Positions 1-7,996 of a stretch of DNA of 64,000 bases are shown here, piece after piece. The stretch is from JAWKWA01 sp041397765. Its GTDB lineage: Bacteria > Pseudomonadota > Alphaproteobacteria > Rhizobiales > Hyphomicrobiaceae. Positions within the stretch are counted from its first letter, which is position 1, and every line of letters begins with the position of its first letter. The notes under the pieces are model-generated. The model made no database searches. It saw only the letters and a program-made list of their open reading frames with translations, and had not been told where the DNA came from. The stretch is taken from positions 1 through 64,000 of the forward strand of contig JAWKWA010000021.1 of assembly GCA_041397765.1 (NCBI GenBank), written 5' to 3'. The translations under genes were made by a program, and so were the position numbers.

Positions 1-2
1 AG

Positions 3-1070
3 GCCGCCGCGGTCGTTGCCGACTACCGGGGTCCGCAGGCTGAGATCATGCCGCGCCAGGTGCTGCGCCGGCAGATCGAGCGGGCGGCCGGGCTCGGCTT
101 CGAGGTCGAGGCGGCCTTCGAGTTCGAGTTCATCGTGCTCGCCGAGACGGCCGAGACGCTGCGTGCCAAGGGCTTCTCCGGCCTTTCGCTGTTCGCCGCC
201 GACAACCGCTGCTGGTCGGGGGGAACGGCGGCGGTTTTCGCCCCCTTCGTCACGCGGCTCGAACAGACGCTCGAAGCCATGGACATCCCGGTCTACTCGC
301 TCTCGGGCGAGCTCGGCCCGGGCTGCTTCGAGGCGACACTGCGTCACCGGCAGGCGATGCGGGCGGCGGACGACGCGGCCTTCTTTCGCATGGCGACGCG
401 CGCGCAATGCCGCGCCGAAGGGCTCACCGCCTCCTTCATGGCCCTGCTCGGCAACGGATTTCCCGGCATCGGCGGTCATGTCACCGTCTCGCTGAAGGAC
501 CGCGGCGGCAGCAACGCCTTCGCCGATCCGGCCGCCCCGCACGGTCTGTCGGCAACGGCGCGCGCCTTCCTCGCCGGGCTCATCGAGGGCGTGCCCGAAG
601 CCTTCCCGCTGACGGCGCAGACGGTCAATGCCTACCGGCGGCTGGCGCCGGGAAGCTGGGCGCCCAAGACCATGAGCTGGGCCCCCTACAATTATGCCGC
701 CGCCGTCAGGACCGCTGCGGAGACCCCGGAGCGCACGCGCCTCGAGTTCCGCCTGCCGGGCAGCGACTGCAACCCCCATCTGGCGCTCGCCCTGGTGATC
801 GGGACCGGGCTCGAGGGCATCGCGCGGGGCCTGACGCTCGACACGGCGCCGATCGTCTCGGGTGGACCTGGCGAGATCCCCGCGGGCGTGCCGCGGCTGC
901 CCGCCGGGCTCCTCGAGGCGACGCGGCGCATGCGGGAGAGCGGGCTCGCGAGCCGGCTATTCGGCGAGGCGTTCGTTGCGCATTTCGCCGATGTCTGCGA
1001 GGCCGAGGTCACGGCCCTCGCCCGGGCGGTCAGCGCCGAGGAGGTCCGGCGCTACATCGAGGCAGGCTGA
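3..1070 (+). CDS. Glutamine synthetase family protein (5' end missing)
   Basis: This is the C-terminal catalytic part of a glutamine-synthetase-fold ATP-dependent ligase. The frame is open from the window edge, so the true start lies upstream. Visible family signatures are the E-rich strand AAFEFEFIV, GELGPGCFEATL (metal/glutamate site), GNGFPGIGGHVTVSL (the ATP/ammonia-site glycine loop and metal His), NAYRRLAPGSWAPK and RTRLEFRLPGSDCNPHLALA. The C-terminus lacks the adenylylation-site tyrosine loop of GlnA I, which fits the GlnA type III / gamma-glutamylpolyamine synthetase-like groups of proteobacteria better than housekeeping GlnA. The substrate cannot be set from sequence; amines or polyamines are likely (inference). 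About 150 bp separate it from the CAP/RTX gene, and no amine catabolism partner is visible in the window. Confidence 0.85.
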   Translation, partial: AAAVVADYRGPQAEIMPRQVLRRQIERAAGLGFEVEAAFEFEFIVLAETAETLRAKGFSGLSLFAADNRCWSGGTAAVFAPFVTRLEQTLEAMDIPVYSLSGELGPGCFEATLRHRQAMRAADDAAFFRMATRAQCRAEGLTASFMALLGNGFPGIGGHVTVSLKDRGGSNAFADPAAPHGLSATARAFLAGLIEGVPEAFPLTAQTVNAYRRLAPGSWAPKTMSWAPYNYAAAVRTAAETPERTRLEFRLPGSDCNPHLALALVIGTGLEGIARGLTLDTAPIVSGGPGEIPAGVPRLPAGLLEATRRMRESGLASRLFGEAFVAHFADVCEAEVTALARAVSAEEVRRYIEAG

Positions 1071-1222
1071 GGCCGCAAGGCACGGGCGTGGATGCGCCCC
1101 GGGGCGTTTTCAAGTGGCCGGCCCTAATCTTTCGCACCGTTCCCCCGGGAACAGTGGTGGCGGCGCGCCCTCCCCTATCTCCTTGTCATCGGCATTCACC
1201 CAGACGGACGCAAGGGGCAGCC

Positions 1223-2611
1223 ATGACCCAGCTCAACGCCTACGAGCAGTTCCTTCTCGAAGCGATCAACACGGCGCGGCTCGACCCCAAGGGCGAGGCG
1301 GCGCGGCTCGGCATCGACCTCAACGAGAACCTCGCCGCCGGCACGATCTCGGCCTCGCCCAAGGACGTGCTGGCCCCGAGCAACCAGCTCTGGAGCGCGG
1401 CGCGCGGGCATTCCAACGTGCTCGCCCAGCATGCCGAAGTGTTCGACAACGTCTTCGACGGCGACGGCTATGTGCACAACGGCGTCGGCGACGGCACGCC
1501 GACCTCGCGCATCGCCGCGACCGGCTTTCACGACACCTCGAGCTACATCCGCAACGAGAACGTGGCGCTGTCCTGGGCGACCGGCACGCCGAACATCCTC
1601 TCCATGTTGCAGCAGCAGCATGACGGGCTCTTCATCGACACCTGGGACGCGGGCCGCGGCCATCGCCTCGCGATGATGGACGAGAATGTCCGCCAGGTCG
1701 GCATCGGCGTGACGCATGGCACGCTCGCCGGCAAGACCGTGCTCGCCACCACGGAGAATTTCGGGCGCTCGGGCGACACGGTGTTCGTCACCGGCGTCGC
1801 CTTCAACGACAGCGACGGCGACGGCCGCTTCGACGTCGGCGAGCAGCGGTCGGGCATCACCGCCACCGCCACCAATCTGAGCGGCGCCGTGCTCGGCAGC
1901 GACACGACGGGCTCGGGCGGTGGCTATGCGATCGGCACGACGGGCGGCTCGGTCAAGGTGACGTTCACCGGCGGCGGGCTCTCCTCGCCGGTCGCCGCGA
2001 TCGCGGTCACCAACGGCCACAATGCCAAGATCGACCTCGTCGATGGCCATGAGATCCACGCCTCGCTCAGCACCCAGCTCTCGAGCGGAGCCGCCGACCT
2101 CAAGCTGCTCGGCATCGCCAACATCACCGGCTGGGGCAACAGCGGCGCCAATGTCATCGAGGGCAATGCCGGCAACAACACGCTGAGCGGGCTCTCGGGC
2201 AACGACACGCTGAAGGGGCTCGACGGCAACGACTGGATCATCGGCGGCAAGGGCCGCGACATCCTGATCGGCGGGGCCGGCAGCGACCGCTTCGACTACA
2301 ACGCGCTCAGCGAAAGCAAGGTCTCGACCTCGGGCCGCGACATCATCCGCGACTTCACCAAGGGGCAGGACAAGATCGACCTGTCGACCATCGACGGCGA
2401 CGGTTCGGGCTCGAGCAACGCCTTCCACTGGATCGGCACGACGCAGTTCTCGGGCGAGGCGGGCGAATTGCGCTACTGGAAGGAGAATCCTTCGGGCACC
2501 GCCAACGACAAGACGATCATCTCGGCTGATGTCGACGGCGACGGCTATTCCGACTTCCGCATCGAGCTGACCGGCCTCGTCAGCCTGAAGGCGGCCGACT
2601 TCTATCTGTGA
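1223..2611 (+). CDS. CAP-domain protein with RTX calcium-binding C-terminus
   Basis: A 462-residue protein that is probably exported by a type I system. Residues about 5-190 form a CAP/SCP-like domain (LWSAARGHSNVLAQH, then TWDAGRGHRLAMM and the C-terminal strand TVLATTENFG). Residues about 195-280 look like an SdrD-B/Cna-B-type beta domain (NDSDGDGRFDVGEQRSG). From about 305 there are RTX nonapeptides (LSGLSGNDTLKGLDGNDWI, GGKGRDILIGGAGSDRFDY), followed by a serralysin-type C-terminal domain to the end. No Sec signal peptide is visible, as expected for RTX proteins. No ABC/HlyD exporter genes lie nearby. The start was chosen at the ATG with AAGGGGCAG just upstream; an in-frame extension further upstream overlaps the preceding gene and is not credible. 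Function of the CAP domain is unknown. Confidence 0.88.
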   Translation: MTQLNAYEQFLLEAINTARLDPKGEAARLGIDLNENLAAGTISASPKDVLAPSNQLWSAARGHSNVLAQHAEVFDNVFDGDGYVHNGVGDGTPTSRIAATGFHDTSSYIRNENVALSWATGTPNILSMLQQQHDGLFIDTWDAGRGHRLAMMDENVRQVGIGVTHGTLAGKTVLATTENFGRSGDTVFVTGVAFNDSDGDGRFDVGEQRSGITATATNLSGAVLGSDTTGSGGGYAIGTTGGSVKVTFTGGGLSSPVAAIAVTNGHNAKIDLVDGHEIHASLSTQLSSGAADLKLLGIANITGWGNSGANVIEGNAGNNTLSGLSGNDTLKGLDGNDWIIGGKGRDILIGGAGSDRFDYNALSESKVSTSGRDIIRDFTKGQDKIDLSTIDGDGSGSSNAFHWIGTTQFSGEAGELRYWKENPSGTANDKTIISADVDGDGYSDFRIELTGLVSLKAADFYL

Positions 2612-2633
2612 TGCGACGAAGCGCCGTGCGGTC

Positions 2634-2667
2634 GAGGGCGGGGAGGGCTGCGGGCGTCCGCGCCCTC
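2634..2667. terminator. Possible bidirectional stem-loop between convergent genes
   Basis: GAGGGCG at 2634-2640 is complementary to CGCCCTC at 2661-2667. It sits between the stop of the CAP/RTX gene and the stop of the convergent dimethylformamidase-like gene. There is no T tract on either side, so it may only be a weak or Rho-assisted terminator. Confidence 0.3.
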
Positions 2668-4285
2668 ATCTTGCCAGAAAGCGGTCGAGCACGTTGCGGG
2701 TGATGCGCTCGACGAAGGGATCGCGGTCGATGAGGCCGGCGACCCATTCGCATGTGCCGGCGGTGAAGACCTCGCCCCGGCCGCGCGCAAAGCTGACGAT
2801 CATGCCCGAGCCGTAGCGCAGCCTCTGCCTGGCCTCCGCCGTCGCCTCGCCCTCGAGCGCGGCGGCGGCGAAGTCGAGCTCGTCGTCGGCGAGGAAAGGA
2901 TCGACGCCGCGGGGGCCGTGATCCTCCGCGGTCATGGTGGCGACACCCATGGCGATGATCTCGATGTCGCCGGGGGCGCCATCCTCGCCCGTCGCATAGG
3001 GCAGGCCGTGGCGGAAGGTGTAGGCGAGGCCGTCGACCTCGTAGCCGAAGATGCGCGAGGCGCCGCCGAACACGTCGCCGTAATAGAGGTCGGTGCCCGC
3101 CAGCGCCCAGTGGTCCGAGCGATAGACGGTGAAGCCGCCGGGATGGCGCGGCGCCGCGCCGCCCCAGCCGACATACATGCCGCGCAGCGCATTGACGCCG
3201 AAGGTCAGGTGGCCGGGCCGGCCGACCTCGATCGCCTCCCAGGCGGTCGTGGTCAGGCTCCGCGTGGCCGGGTCGCGATAGAGCGGATCCTCGGCACGGG
3301 CGCGGTATTTGTAGCAGACCTGCGTGGTGCCGCCGTCCTCGATGCGGGTCTGCCAGAGGAAGTTGCCGGCAAATCGCGCGACGCGCCCGCCCATCTCCAC
3401 GAAACCGTCGACGGCATCGCGCATGCCCTTCGACCAGTACTCGTCATGGCCGACGAAGACGGCGAGCCGGTAGCGCTTCAGGATCTCCGGATCACCGTCG
3501 AGATCATGCAGCGCGCACACATCGACCCCATAGCCGGCCGCTTCCGCCCATCGCATGAAATGGCGATCGTAGCTCGCCCAGCCGGCCGAGGCGTATTTCT
3601 TGGAATAGCCATTGGCATAGGCCCATTCCATATGGGGATGGCGCAGGGCTGCGCCGAGGGCGGGCGGCGTGCGCAAGGGCACGCGCGGCGCGCCCTCCGG
3701 CAGGACCACGAAGCCGCGCGAGAAGGGCCGGAGCATGGAGACGCGCGGGCTGTAGAGATTGCGGCCGGGGCCGGTGATGCCTTCATAGTGGTTGGAGCCG
3801 CCCCAATCGTTGTAGGCGAGCCGGTGCCGGTCGCGGCGACGAGCAGGATGTCCGCCGCATCGCCCGGCGCGGCCCGCAGCAGGAACAGATGGTGGTGCTC
3901 GACGACGCGCCCCTCGGCACTGCGACCCGAGACGCGCACGACATAGCCACCCGAGCGCCAGGCCGTCGGCAAGGGAATCTCGCGCGAGACCGGCCAGCCG
4001 CACCCGCACCGAGCAATCCTCGGGCGTGTCATGCCACGAGCCCTCGAGATTGCGCTCGACGAGCACGTCATAGCGATTGGCGCCGTCGCGCCAGATCTCC
4101 AGGTCGTAGGAGGCGAGGGTCGTTGCGACGAAGAGGCGGAGTGTGTCGCCCGGCGCATAGGACCAGCGGTCGGTGTAGCACCAGACCTGAGGCTCGTCGG
4201 CATCGGGCGAGACGCGCTCGTGGAAGTTCTCCAGAACCGCCGAGGGCCAGGAGCCGCGGGTCGTCGCGCTGCGCTTCGAAGTCAT
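2666..4285 (-). CDS. N,N-dimethylformamidase large-subunit-like protein, two compensating frameshifts
   Basis: The C-terminal two thirds match the dimethylformamidase large-subunit-like fold: AYNDWGGSNHYEG, VFVGHDEYWSKGMRDAV, GGRVARFAGNFLWQTR and a C-terminal AGTCEWVAGL. The reading frame is broken twice. The correct sequence between about 4000 and 3830 (WPVSREIPLPTAW, GGYVVRVSG, EHHHLFLLRAA, ADILLVAATGT) lies in another frame. The first shift fits one extra G near 4005 and the second one missing base near 3828, so the net frame is restored and the end is intact. Start chosen at the ATG at 4285 (GAGGA upstream). Members hydrolyse amides such as DMF, but many homologues are uncharacterised, and no small subunit is adjacent. 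The paired indels may be sequencing errors rather than a true pseudogene. Confidence 0.7.
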   Translation of the reverse strand: MTSKRSATTRGSWPSAVLENFHERVSPDADEPQVWCYTDRWSYAPGDTLRLFVATTLASYDLEIWRDGANRYDVLVERNLEGSWHDTPEDCSVRVRLAGLARDSLADGLALGWLCRARLGSQCRGARRRAPPSVPAAGRAGRCGGHPARRRDRHRLAYNDWGGSNHYEGITGPGRNLYSPRVSMLRPFSRGFVVLPEGAPRVPLRTPPALGAALRHPHMEWAYANGYSKKYASAGWASYDRHFMRWAEAAGYGVDVCALHDLDGDPEILKRYRLAVFVGHDEYWSKGMRDAVDGFVEMGGRVARFAGNFLWQTRIEDGGTTQVCYKYRARAEDPLYRDPATRSLTTTAWEAIEVGRPGHLTFGVNALRGMYVGWGGAAPRHPGGFTVYRSDHWALAGTDLYYGDVFGGASRIFGYEVDGLAYTFRHGLPYATGEDGAPGDIEIIAMGVATMTAEDHGPRGVDPFLADDELDFAAAALEGEATAEARQRLRYGSGMIVSFARGRGEVFTAGTCEWVAGLIDRDPFVERITRNVLDRFLAR

Positions 4286-4470
4286 GGACGGTCGGTCCTC
4301 GCATTTGGCTGGCATGTGCGCCGCCGGGATCCTTGGGGGCAGCGAGGCGGCAAGCGCCGCCACGCACCTTGATATCGATCAAGGCCCGGAGGAACAATCG
4401 AGCCGACCCTGAAAGATGTCCGGCGGAGGGATGAGCCTTCAGCGGGACGAAGCTTCGGAGGACCCCGAGG

Positions 4471-4803
4471 ATGCCGATCCGCGATGCGCGACAGTGCCAG
4501 AGCCACCGTTCCTTGCGCTTGTCTCTCGCCACTCTTGTCGGGGCGCTCGCGGCAGCGCTCGTGGCATCCGGCGTTGGCCGGGCCGAGGACCTGCAACCCT
4601 GGGAGCTGGTGCTTCAGGAGCAGATCCGGCACGAGCGCAATTGCGAGGTCAGCCACTATGTCAGCGTCAAGACCTTCCGTCTGTCCGGCGAGGATGTGAT
4701 CGACGGACGCCTCAGATGCGTCGACGGCCGGGAGTTCACCTTCACACGCGAGAAGGCACACCAGAAGTTCAAGATCGAATCCTGCGAGCCGGCGGTCTGC
4801 TGA
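4471..4803 (+). CDS. Small secreted protein of unknown function
   Basis: A 110-residue protein with a good ribosome site (GGAGG about 9 nt before the ATG). The N-terminus has basic residues followed by a hydrophobic core (LSLATLVGALAAALVASG) and a likely signal peptidase site near VGRAED, so the mature part is periplasmic or extracellular and about 70 residues long. It contains three cysteines (RNCEV, GRLRCVDG, ESCEPAVC) plus the terminal Cys, which could form disulfides. I do not recognise a family. It stands alone between the divergent dimethylformamidase-like gene and the phasin. Confidence 0.65.
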   Translation: MPIRDARQCQSHRSLRLSLATLVGALAAALVASGVGRAEDLQPWELVLQEQIRHERNCEVSHYVSVKTFRLSGEDVIDGRLRCVDGREFTFTREKAHQKFKIESCEPAVC

Positions 4804-5029
4804 ATGGGGGACCGACGTCTGGAACATCGGCACATGCAGAATGTTTGACGGAGGACGCGGGCACGCTCACAATGAGTTCCCTTACAAGGCCGGATGCGAT
4901 CGTCGCGGTTCGGCCGGGCCTTCACATCACGCCGGGACCGGGGGGCGCGGCGTGGCCCATGCCCACAGATGCCTCGAAGGGACAGACGCCTCGAGGGGCA
5001 AGAGCAGCTCTGGAGAGAAGGAGCCCCCC

Positions 5030-5434
5030 ATGAACCACGAAACCCGTTCGGGCAGCGAGGCCGTACCGGGTCCGGGCGCGATGCTACCCGGCCTCGAGAT
5101 GCTCGATTCCACCCTGCCGTTCCTTGCGGCGGCACAGCCGGCGACGGCCGCCATGATCGCCGCCAACTCGCGCATGCTGGCGGCGGCCACCGACATCAAT
5201 CTCGAGCTGTTCCGCTTCGTCAGCGAGCGGCTGAAGCGGGACTTCAGGACCGGCGAGCGCGTCGCAAGCTGCCGCAACATGTCGGAGCTCATGGAGGTGT
5301 CGGCGAGCTTCTATCGCACGGCATTCAGCGACTATCAGCGCGAGCTCGGGCGGCTGACGGAGATCGGCACGCACGCGGCCAGCGAGACCTATCGGGCGAT
5401 GACCGCGGGCATTCATCCCGAGGAGGGGCGCTGA
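5030..5434 (+). CDS. Phasin family protein
   Basis: A 134-residue, largely alpha-helical, amphipathic protein of the phasin type, which coats polyhydroxyalkanoate granules. Seen directly: no signal peptide, alanine-rich helices, and a phasin-like core around residues 45-115 (NLELFRFVSERLKRDF, ELMEVSASFYRTAFSDYQ, ELGRLTEIG). The ATG at 5030 is preceded by GAGAGAAGGAG, a near-ideal ribosome site. No PHA synthase or depolymerase gene is in the window, so the granule role comes from the family alone. It appears monocistronic: about 225 bp of spacer upstream, and a stem-loop directly downstream. Confidence 0.75.
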   Translation: MNHETRSGSEAVPGPGAMLPGLEMLDSTLPFLAAAQPATAAMIAANSRMLAAATDINLELFRFVSERLKRDFRTGERVASCRNMSELMEVSASFYRTAFSDYQRELGRLTEIGTHAASETYRAMTAGIHPEEGR

Positions 5435-5440
5435 AGCTAG

Positions 5441-5484
5441 GGGACCGGACGGAGGCATGAAAGCTGCGTCGGTCCCTTCTCTTT
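5441..5484 (+). terminator. Rho-independent terminator candidate after phasin
   Basis: GGGACCG (5441-5447) pairs with CGGTCCC (5470-5476), and the stem extends inward through ACG/CGT with one bulged G. The 3' arm is followed by TTCTCTTT. It lies 7 bp past the phasin stop codon. Confidence 0.55.
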
Positions 5485-5626
5485 CGGGAGCGGGGGTTGG
5501 CGGCATTAACCTCTGTCCAGCGTTTGCCTCAAGGGGCCGCCCGCAATCGCGGTATACTCGAGCGCGTGACCGGCCCCCGAAGAGGCGCGGGCCGGCACCT
5601 TTCCATTCCTTTGGCACTCCGACATC

Positions 5627-7069
5627 ATGACCGTAACGGACGAAAGTTTCGCCGGACGCCCGGTTCCGACGAGCGCGAGCGAGCCCCGGCTCGCCTGGCG
5701 GCAGATCGTGCCCCTGCTCGTCGTCGCCGATCTCGCGACGATTGCCGGCACCGGCATCGTCGTCTCCGCCGCCTATTCGCTGCTGCTCCATGGTGGCCTC
5801 GGGCGCATCGTGCCGCATCTCTCGCTGCCGCTGCTCGCCGCCATCCTGCTCGTCGTGATCGTCTCGATCCGCGACGGCTACCGCTACCCGAACTATCTGC
5901 GCGAGGCCTGGCCGTCGACCTCGCTGTGGATCGCCTGGAACATCACCTTCCTCATCGTGCTCGCGGTGCTGTTCCTTCTCAAGGTCGGCAGCGGCATCTC
6001 GCGCGGCAGCGTGCTCGGGCTCTATGCGAGCGGGTTGCCGTTCCTCTACCTCGTCCGCCACAGCCTCTCGCAACTGCTGATCGGCAAGACGAAGACCGGG
6101 CTCCTGGCGGCGCGGCGGATCTTCCTCGTCGGTCATGCGGGGGCGATCGCGGCCGTGCTCCGGCGCAGCCAACCCTGGAACGACGGCTTTGCGGTGGTCG
6201 GCTCTGCGTCGCTGCCGGAGGCGCCTGACGACGACCGGATCGAGACGGCGCTCGCCGAGGTCGTCGAGAGCGTGCGCCGGCAGGCTCCCGACGACGTTCT
6301 GATCGTGCTGCCGTGGTCGCAGGAGCCGCTCATCCAGCGCACCGTCGACCAGCTCCGCCTCGCGCCCTCGGCCATCCAGGTGGTGCCGCCAGCCCTGTTC
6401 GAGAGCTACGAGCAGCTGGAGATCGCCCAGAACGGACGGCTCGCCGGCCTCGTCGTGTCGCACAGGCCGCTCAGCTCGCTCGACCATGTGGTGAAGCGCG
6501 GCTTCGACATCGTTTTCGCCCTCGCTGCACTCATCGTGTTGTCGCCGGTGCTCATTGCCGCCGCGCTGGCGATCCGGCTGGAGAGCGGCGCGCCGGTGCT
6601 ATTCCTGCAGCGCCGCCACGGCTTCAACCAGCAGCCCTTCCGCATCTACAAATTCCGCTCGATGGCGATCGCCTCCGGCAATCGCGGGTTCCAGTCGGCG
6701 ACGCGCAACGATCCGCGCGTCACGCCTGTCGGCCGCTTCCTGCGCCGGACCAGCATCGACGAGTTGCCGCAGCTCATCAACGTGCTGAAGGGTGACATGT
6801 CGATCGTCGGACCGCGCCCGCATGCGACGGCGCAGAACGAGGATTACGAGCAGCGGATCGCGCTCTATGCGCGCCGTCACAACATGAAGCCGGGGATCAC
6901 GGGCTGGGCGCAGGTACACGGGCTGCGCGGCGAGATCGACAGCGACGAGAAGATGCGCGAGCGCGTGCGCTACGACCTCTACTACCTCGACAATTGGAGC
7001 CTCGTGCTCGACCTGCGCATCATCCTGATGACGGTGCTGTCGCCGAAGGTGTTCTCCAACGCCTATTGA
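5627..7069 (+). CDS. Polyprenyl glycosylphosphotransferase (EPS-initiating enzyme)
   Basis: A 480-residue membrane enzyme that starts repeat-unit assembly by moving a sugar-1-phosphate onto undecaprenyl phosphate. The N-terminal half has several membrane segments and a CoA-binding-like domain (residues about 165-270). From residue about 285 it carries the bacterial sugar transferase domain: KRGFDIVFA, a long hydrophobic segment, RIYKFRSM, RRTSIDELPQLINVLKGDMS, VGPRP and KPGITGWAQV. The layout matches the WcaJ/PssZ/ExoY-like class; the exact sugar is not determined. It faces right, convergent with the methyltransferase and Wzz-type genes, and marks the left end of the EPS locus. Confidence 0.92.
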   Translation: MTVTDESFAGRPVPTSASEPRLAWRQIVPLLVVADLATIAGTGIVVSAAYSLLLHGGLGRIVPHLSLPLLAAILLVVIVSIRDGYRYPNYLREAWPSTSLWIAWNITFLIVLAVLFLLKVGSGISRGSVLGLYASGLPFLYLVRHSLSQLLIGKTKTGLLAARRIFLVGHAGAIAAVLRRSQPWNDGFAVVGSASLPEAPDDDRIETALAEVVESVRRQAPDDVLIVLPWSQEPLIQRTVDQLRLAPSAIQVVPPALFESYEQLEIAQNGRLAGLVVSHRPLSSLDHVVKRGFDIVFALAALIVLSPVLIAAALAIRLESGAPVLFLQRRHGFNQQPFRIYKFRSMAIASGNRGFQSATRNDPRVTPVGRFLRRTSIDELPQLINVLKGDMSIVGPRPHATAQNEDYEQRIALYARRHNMKPGITGWAQVHGLRGEIDSDEKMRERVRYDLYYLDNWSLVLDLRIILMTVLSPKVFSNAY

Positions 7070-7102
7070 CGGGGAGACGGCCGGGCGGATGCGTCTGCCG
7101 GC

Positions 7103-7996
7103 TCACTCCGGCACACGCTCCCAGACGGCGGCGAGATTGGGCAATACGTAGCGGCTCGCCGATCCGAGCGTCGCGGCGGCCCGGTAGTAGAATCGCTTCG
7201 GCCGCCCCGGACCCGGAACACTGCGGCCGCCGTCATAGGGAAGGTAGGCGGGATAGGTCGCCAGATAGTCCTGGAGCGTGCGGTAGTGCAGGAAGCCGGA
7301 GATCGGCCGGAATCCGGCGAAGATGCGCGTCAGATCGCGCGGCGACCAGAAGATGTTGCCATCCTCCATGTGCGCACGCCCGAATGCGGCGGCATAGGCG
7401 CGCCGGGCCGGACGCGGCAGCCAGTGGCAGAACGGCAGGCGCGTGTCGTGCGCGATGACCGGGAACCACAGATTGGGTGTCGTCGCGACGATGACATCGC
7501 GGGAGATGCGTGCAAGATCGCGGACGCCCGCCTCGCTGCCGTCGATGTGCTCGAGCACCTCGACCGAATAGACGATGTCGGCGGTGCGATCGGGCAGGCC
7601 GAGCGAGCCGAGGCCCTCGATACGCCACTCGATGCGATCGGCGATGCCGAGAATGGCCGCAATGTCGCGTCCCGCCATCAGCCGCGCGCCATCGGGCTCG
7701 ACGGCGATGATGCGCGCGGGCGTATGCGCCGCAAGCGCCATGGCGAGCCAGCCATAGCCGGCACCGGTATCGGCGATCACGGTCGATGGCGTCAGATCGC
7801 GGAAGGGTGCGAGCTGGTCCACATAGCGGCGGGCGAAGAACTCGATCGTCCGGGCGACATCGAGCCGGCCATAGGAGCCGGCGGCGAAATGGCCGACGCG
7901 CGCGATGGCGGCGGCCTGATCGGGGGAAACGGCGAAAGGCTGCCGCCCGGCCGGGCGGACAGTGACCACCGCAGCGCTCGCGTCATGCTCAATCAC
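7103..7996 (-). CDS. Class I SAM-dependent methyltransferase
   Basis: A 297-residue soluble protein. The Rossmann SAM-binding loop is visible at STVIADTGAGYGWLAMALA (about residues 65-83), followed by the acidic ribose-contact residue in IIAVEPDG and the post-II motif TADIVYSVEVLEHIDG. The C-terminal region is rich in aromatic residues. Family members methylate small molecules, sugars or lipids; its place in an EPS locus suggests sugar or glycolipid methylation (inference). Its start overlaps the end of the Wzz-like gene by 8 bp, so the two are probably translationally coupled. Confidence 0.85.
   Translation of the reverse strand: MIEHDASAAVVTVRPAGRQPFAVSPDQAAAIARVGHFAAGSYGRLDVARTIEFFARRYVDQLAPFRDLTPSTVIADTGAGYGWLAMALAAHTPARIIAVEPDGARLMAGRDIAAILGIADRIEWRIEGLGSLGLPDRTADIVYSVEVLEHIDGSEAGVRDLARISRDVIVATTPNLWFPVIAHDTRLPFCHWLPRPARRAYAAAFGRAHMEDGNIFWSPRDLTRIFAGFRPISGFLHYRTLQDYLATYPAYLPYDGGRSVPGPGRPKRFYYRAAATLGSASRYVLPNLAAVWERVPE

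Noticed and set aside
7070..7102. Terminator between the sugar transferase and methyltransferase genes
   Set aside because: Only an imperfect GCCGG/CCGGC pairing with no T tract on either strand; too weak to list.
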